64,000 nucleotides of DNA from an uncultured Anaeromusa sp. (GTDB taxonomy: Bacteria > Bacillota > Negativicutes > Anaeromusales > Anaeromusaceae): assembly GCF_963676855.1 (NCBI RefSeq), contig NZ_OY781460.1, positions 2,654,501-2,718,500 of the forward strand, read 5' to 3'. The translations under genes and the position numbers were made by a program. This document shows, piece after piece, positions 60,744 through 64,000 of this stretch. A model generated the notes under the pieces. The model was not told the DNA's origin, did not search any database, and was given only the letters and a program-made list of their open reading frames with translations. Positions within the stretch are counted from its first letter, which is position 1, and every line of letters starts with the position of its first letter.

Positions 60744-61144
60744 ACTGATTCTCCTTGGAATCCGTGATTTGCCCAGTCAAGGAATTTGTCAATCCGTTCA
60801 ACAGCGTGAGCGTCTGCTACATCATGAGAAAGTTCCTTTCGCAAACGGTTCAACTCGCGCAAAACGCCTTGATAATACCACAAATTCAATTTATGCAAGT
60901 TCATTATGTCTCTTTCCAATACACAGTTGCCTAATGATTTTGCAAGTTTGGAAAGCCGCATAGCGTCTTCTTGTGTATAGCTCCCCCTCCAAACTGGAAA
61001 AATAAACTTCCCCCTAGCCTCAACTATAAAATTATCGTCTCCCCTCACTGCAAACCAATCGCCTGTAAAGACTTCTTCCACATTGCCAATAACAACCCCG
61101 AAGGAAGTGAACGCTCCTACTTTTTGCCCAATTACAAAGTTCAT
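60734..61144 (-). CDS. Uncharacterised phage protein, paralogue of the gene at 57686
   Basis: 136 residues from the ATG at 61144. It shares with its paralogue an N-terminal barrel-like part (FVIGQKVGAFTSFGVVIGNVE), KFIFPVWRGSYTQEDAMRLS in the middle and IDKFLDWANHGFQ at the end. Two copies in one early operon suggest separate partners. Function unknown. Confidence 0.75.
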   Translation of the reverse strand: MNFVIGQKVGAFTSFGVVIGNVEEVFTGDWFAVRGDDNFIVEARGKFIFPVWRGSYTQEDAMRLSKLAKSLGNCVLERDIMNLHKLNLWYYQGVLRELNRLRKELSHDVADAHAVERIDKFLDWANHGFQGESVCG

Positions 61145-61311
61145 CTCGCCGCCTCCCTGCAACTAAAACAATGGGACCGATCCGCCTCCGGCACGTTGAT
61201 CGCGCAGCCATCGCAAGGATTCCGCTTAGCAGCCACGCACAGTGCTGCAACGATCACGCCGATGCAGGCCCCGATAAGTACACCGATAAAGACTCCTGCT
61301 TCAAAGCTCAT
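61141..61311 (-). CDS. Small membrane protein with Cys motif
   Basis: 56 residues from the ATG at 61311 (ATGA overlap with the zinc-ribbon gene). One TM helix (about 5-28: AGVFIGVLIGACIGVIVAALCV), then CDGCAINVPEADRSHCFSC, a small Cys cluster. No family recognised. Confidence 0.65.
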   Translation of the reverse strand: MSFEAGVFIGVLIGACIGVIVAALCVAAKRNPCDGCAINVPEADRSHCFSCREAAR

Positions 61312-61448
61312 GTGGCATAGCCCCCATCCTGCTTTTCTTTCAACCGGCAAGTCAGGCAAAGCTCTTGGCCTTTGTACTTGCTCTCAAAGATATCCGCCTG
61401 CACCCGAAATTCTTTCCCGCACTTCTTGCAAACAAACGCCACTTTCAT
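61308..61448 (-). CDS. Small zinc-ribbon protein
   Basis: 46 residues from the ATG at 61448 (CGGAGGTG upstream). MKVAFVCKKCGKEFRVQADI and LCLTCRLKEK form a two-knuckle ribbon. Confidence 0.7.
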   Translation of the reverse strand: MKVAFVCKKCGKEFRVQADIFESKYKGQELCLTCRLKEKQDGGYAT

Positions 61449-61449
61449 C

Positions 61450-62106
61450 TCACACCTCCGCTCCCTCGTGCTGATACTGCTCCGGCACACCCCATGTTTT
61501 CTGCTTCCTGCATTCACACGGGACCACACTGTCCTTTAGGCTCAGCCCGTTGTTGAACGGCACCTTAACAACCACGTATCCCTTCCCCCCGCATTTTTCA
61601 CAAAGGGACTTATCCACAGGCTGACTATTAGGCACGTCTTCTTTTCTTTTTTCTTTTTCGTCTACGTATAGTTTTGTATAAGAATGGCCTACTACTGTGC
61701 CTACACCTGTGCCTATTAGTGTGCCTCCTGGTGTGCCTACATCTATGCCTACTACTGTGCCTAGTGCTGTGCCTAAATTCTTGCACTCAGAAAAGTTATC
61801 CACAGGCTCACCAGGGTCACTCGGAAATAAAAGCGATATCATTCGGTAGCTTCCAGCTTGATTAGACCGTCCTTTTTTATACTCGATTAAGCCGAACTGA
61901 ATTAGCGAATTCCTTGTGGATTCGATCCCTTGTCGGGACAATCCGGTAAGTAGTTGAAGCGTTTGATTCGGCACAGTAAACCATTCTTTCCACCCGGTCA
62001 TGTTGTTTACGTTCATAAGCATGTTCCATAAAGCAACTCCCCCGGTAGATGGTCGGTTTATCATCGCCCAATTCCTAAACGCGTTCAACTCTCGCATGTA
62101 GTTCAT
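61450..62106 (-). CDS. Phage replication initiator-like protein with internal tetrapeptide repeats
   Basis: 218 residues. The N-terminal 90 residues form a winged-helix initiator-like domain (NAFRNWAMINRPSTGGVALWNML, WFTVPNQTLQLLTGLSRQGIESTRNSLIQFGLIEY, in parts). The centre (about 110-145) is a GTxx repeat encoded by a 12-bp iteron array. The C-terminal part has a zinc finger (CEKCGGKGYVVVKVP ... CECRK), as seen in replisome organisers that recruit helicase. It follows RecT and MBL genes. Confidence 0.75.
   Translation of the reverse strand: MNYMRELNAFRNWAMINRPSTGGVALWNMLMNVNNMTGWKEWFTVPNQTLQLLTGLSRQGIESTRNSLIQFGLIEYKKGRSNQAGSYRMISLLFPSDPGEPVDNFSECKNLGTALGTVVGIDVGTPGGTLIGTGVGTVVGHSYTKLYVDEKEKRKEDVPNSQPVDKSLCEKCGGKGYVVVKVPFNNGLSLKDSVVPCECRKQKTWGVPEQYQHEGAEV
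61684..61776. repeat. Array of eight 12-bp repeats, possible phage replication origin
   Basis: The heptamer TGTGCCT (variants ATGGCCT, TATGCCT) starts at 61684, 61696, 61708, 61720, 61732, 61744, 61756 and 61768, with exact 12-nt spacing. It lies in the middle of the initiator-like gene. Confidence 0.8.
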
Positions 62107-62140
62107 ATGACACCGCCTGCTATAAGTACTGAGGCGGCCA

Positions 62141-62365
62141 TCACACCGCCTCTAATCTTTTCATTTCACATCTCGAGCACTCACTGGCCCAAGGGCTGCC
62201 GCTGGCATGATGGCACCGCTCGCAAATCGCAGATAGCGTTCTCCATTCAGTACCGCATCCAGGGCATCGCATCTTGACCATGGGCCACGAATACCCGACT
62301 TTCTCTCCTTCGGTATTGCACTTTAGGCAATAGGTCCGAGTGGTTACGCCGGGCTTGCATTTCAT
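62141..62365 (-). CDS. Small zinc-binding phage protein
   Basis: 74 residues with three pairs of Cys/His knuckles (YCLKCNTEG, RCPGCGTEW, ICERCHHASG, ECSRCEMKR). No catalytic motif. It lies between the initiator and MBL genes. Confidence 0.7.
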   Translation of the reverse strand: MKCKPGVTTRTYCLKCNTEGEKVGYSWPMVKMRCPGCGTEWRTLSAICERCHHASGSPWASECSRCEMKRLEAV

Positions 62366-62372
62366 AACAGCC

Positions 62373-63074
62373 TCACTTTCCGGCTACCATAACGACTCTG
62401 CCGGTTAGCTCCTGAATCTCACGCTTAAACCTTGCTTCGTCGCTGTTGCCGTCCGAAAGGTGTAATAGATGGATTTCTTCAACCTTGCTTAAATCGTTCG
62501 CCCTGAGGAATTCTTTGACGTTAGCCAAGCTAAAATGCGACTGAAGTAATCGCTGCTTTAATGCCGCAGGGATCCTCTCGGACTCCACATTTTCTTGCAA
62601 AATGTCAGCTGCATAATTGCACTCGACCATGATGTGGGTAAGTTCGTTGAATTTGTACCGGATATAATACGTGTCGGTTGCAAAGAGCAGTTTTTCTTTG
62701 CCGCTTGCCAGTAGATAGCCTAGCGGCTCCGCGGCATCGTGCTGCGTCTCAAATGGGAGTACCGTCCATGTCCCGATCTGCGTTTGCACCCTGGGCCACA
62801 GCTCATGTATTCTGTGACCTGAAAGGCCAAGTGCCTCTTTTGTCCCAGCGCTCATATAGCAATCAATTCCTGCCTTGGCAAGATCGGCAACGGCCCTAGA
62901 ATGGTCTTTATGCTCGTGCGTAACAAGCACTGCAGTTAGTTCGGTGGTTTTAAATCCAAGGGCTCGCTGCAACTCTTTGTAAGATAGCCCCGCATCCAGC
63001 AGCAAGGCCGTTTTCCCATCGCTTATACGGTAGGCATTGGCGCGGCTGCTGGATGCTAGGACCTTAATGTCCAT
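62373..63074 (-). CDS. MBL-fold metallohydrolase, phage recombination operon
   Basis: 233 residues, YycJ/WalJ-like. LASSSRANAYRISDGKTALLLDAG at the start and the zinc motif THEHKDHSRAV near residue 52; LFATDTYYIRYKF near 130 and HLSDGN near 210. In many Firmicutes phages such a protein is encoded beside RecT and probably acts as nuclease. It starts 3 nt after the recT stop. Confidence 0.9.
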   Translation of the reverse strand: MDIKVLASSSRANAYRISDGKTALLLDAGLSYKELQRALGFKTTELTAVLVTHEHKDHSRAVADLAKAGIDCYMSAGTKEALGLSGHRIHELWPRVQTQIGTWTVLPFETQHDAAEPLGYLLASGKEKLLFATDTYYIRYKFNELTHIMVECNYAADILQENVESERIPAALKQRLLQSHFSLANVKEFLRANDLSKVEEIHLLHLSDGNSDEARFKREIQELTGRVVMVAGK

Positions 63075-63077
63075 TTC

Positions 63078-63845
63078 CTAAAACCCCGGATCGAAAAGCT
63101 TTTCCGGTTCTTTGTTGGCAGGAGGATCTTCTTGCTTCACCGGCGCCGGTTCCGGCGGCGCTTCATTTACCTCGACATCGATTGGCTCCGTATTAGCTTT
63201 ATCCTTGATTTCTGCCGCCACACGCGCTTCATATTTGCCTTCGCCAACCTCTTCCATGTCCACAATTTCTTCTTGCGTGTGAATCCCCATAGCCAACTCA
63301 GGAGCGTAGGTGCGGATGAAAAAGCCGGCTGCGCGGTACATGAGCATTTGTTGGGGCATCGTCTGCCACTTACTGCCGTTCTTTCCGTACCAGCCTTCCT
63401 TTTTCGCCATAAGAATATCGACCACAGAGCCTTCCAGTCGCTCTCCTGTAGATTTTTCTATGGCCCATGCTTTGCAGCCCCAATTATCTTTATCTTTTTC
63501 CCCGCTCCACTCGTACCGCAGCGCCGAGAATCGACCGCAAGCGTTGAAGGTGGAAATTAGAAACTGAGAAGACCACCCTGGGCGACCGTGAACTATATAC
63601 AGATTTTGCATAACCATTAGCGGATCGGCGTTCATGCGAGCCGCCATATTTAAGGCAATCACGCAGTTAGGAAGTCCGTCCATCCCTTGGTATTCCTTAG
63701 GCACCAAGGTCGATTTACTAAGAAGATTCGCCGTCCGCAAGGACAATTCAAAGCTTTGTAAGTTGCCAAATCCAGGCATGGTATTAGGTGCCATATCCAT
63801 CTTTTTCTCTACGGTAATAACGCCAGTTTCCTTTTGATCTGCCAT
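63078..63845 (-). CDS. recT: RecT single-strand annealing protein
   Basis: 255 residues. LPNCVIALNMAARMNADPLMVMQNLYIVHGRPGWSSQF, in parts, WQTMPQQMLMYRAAGFFIRTYAPELAMGI, in parts, are the RecT core. The C-terminal 60 residues are a Pro/Glu-rich disordered tail ending KLFDPGF, which may bind host SSB or partners. Confidence 0.95.
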   Translation of the reverse strand: MADQKETGVITVEKKMDMAPNTMPGFGNLQSFELSLRTANLLSKSTLVPKEYQGMDGLPNCVIALNMAARMNADPLMVMQNLYIVHGRPGWSSQFLISTFNACGRFSALRYEWSGEKDKDNWGCKAWAIEKSTGERLEGSVVDILMAKKEGWYGKNGSKWQTMPQQMLMYRAAGFFIRTYAPELAMGIHTQEEIVDMEEVGEGKYEARVAAEIKDKANTEPIDVEVNEAPPEPAPVKQEDPPANKEPEKLFDPGF

Positions 63846-63846
63846 A

Positions 63847-64000
63847 TCAGATAGCCTCCTTCAGTTCTTTTGCCGGAGATTCCGCTCGCAACGCCTTGTC
63901 TTCGGCGCTCACTATTAGGCTAATAACCTGGGCGCTGGTTTCAATCAACTGCGTCACCGCCTCGGCATTATCCACGAAAATCGGCGCCTGGAATCCAAAA
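63847..64000 (-). CDS. C-terminus of an SbcC/RecN-like phage ATPase (partial)
   Basis: The last 50 codons of a gene that runs past the right edge. GFQAPIFVDNAEAVTQL and ISLIVSAEDKALRAE match the end of the AAA ATPases that precede RecT in Firmicutes phages (DNAESV-like element). The stop at 63847 lies 2 nt before the recT ATG. Confidence 0.65.
   Translation of the reverse strand, partial: FGFQAPIFVDNAEAVTQLIETSAQVISLIVSAEDKALRAESPAKELKEAI

Noticed and set aside
61684..61776. CRISPR array
   Set aside because: Unit length is 12 bp without unique spacers, and the array is within a coding frame.

Overview
The window looks like chromosome plus prophage DNA of a diderm Firmicute, most likely of the Negativicutes. 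I infer this from the mix of Firmicutes-type genes (sepF, typA/bipA, a TM1266-family gene next to hydG, Firmicutes phage families) with a type IV pilus/type II secretion assembly set. No rRNA or tRNA gene is present to confirm the lineage.

Chromosome, 1-21.6 kb. Minus-strand housekeeping genes come first: ilvA (cut by the window edge) coupled to ridA, then sepF, typA, a beta-CASP RNase, murB, an endonuclease-IV-like TIM barrel and trmL. A plus-strand pair, a TM1266-family gene and hydG ([FeFe]-hydrogenase maturation), lies behind an unusually structured leader. A minus-strand block carries aroE, pilB, pilT, pilC and a prepilin. Then follow nagA with a stand-alone PTS EIIA (amino-sugar use), a secreted SIMPL protein, pfkA, a 56-residue gene missed by length cut-offs, a probable free-standing structured RNA with its own promoter and terminator (19.15-19.43 kb), a small unknown gene and a membrane GGDEF protein.

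Mobile region, 21.6 kb to the end. The 3' part of comM (yifB) occurs twice (21.6-22.2 and 31.4-31.85 kb). Each copy is followed by the same 62-bp sequence and an XRE repressor gene. This is best read as two phages integrated in tandem at one comM attachment site. Element A (22.2-31.4 kb) is a wreck: frameshifted repressor, GIY-YIG protein, bacteriohemerythrin, Y-family polymerase remnant hit by an IS200 element, an AT-rich MBOAT/SGNH O-acyltransferase pair, fused scraps of a capsid gene and a lysis gene, and an IS1182 transposase interrupted near its start by an IS3 element. Element B (31.8 kb to beyond 64 kb) is a largely intact contractile-tailed prophage. Apart from the repressor all its genes are on the minus strand. 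Read in transcription order (right to left) they are: recombination (SbcC-like ATPase, RecT, MBL protein), replication initiator with internal 12-bp iterons, small zinc proteins, VRR-NUC, Dam, a frameshifted Dcm, RinA-like late regulator, terminase, portal, head, neck, tail sheath and tube, chaperone with a -1 frameshift site, tape measure, baseplate, fibre, holin, endolysin, peptidase and a spanin-like membrane protein. Many phage genes overlap by 4 nt (ATGA, GTGA, TTGA), which fixes several non-ATG starts.
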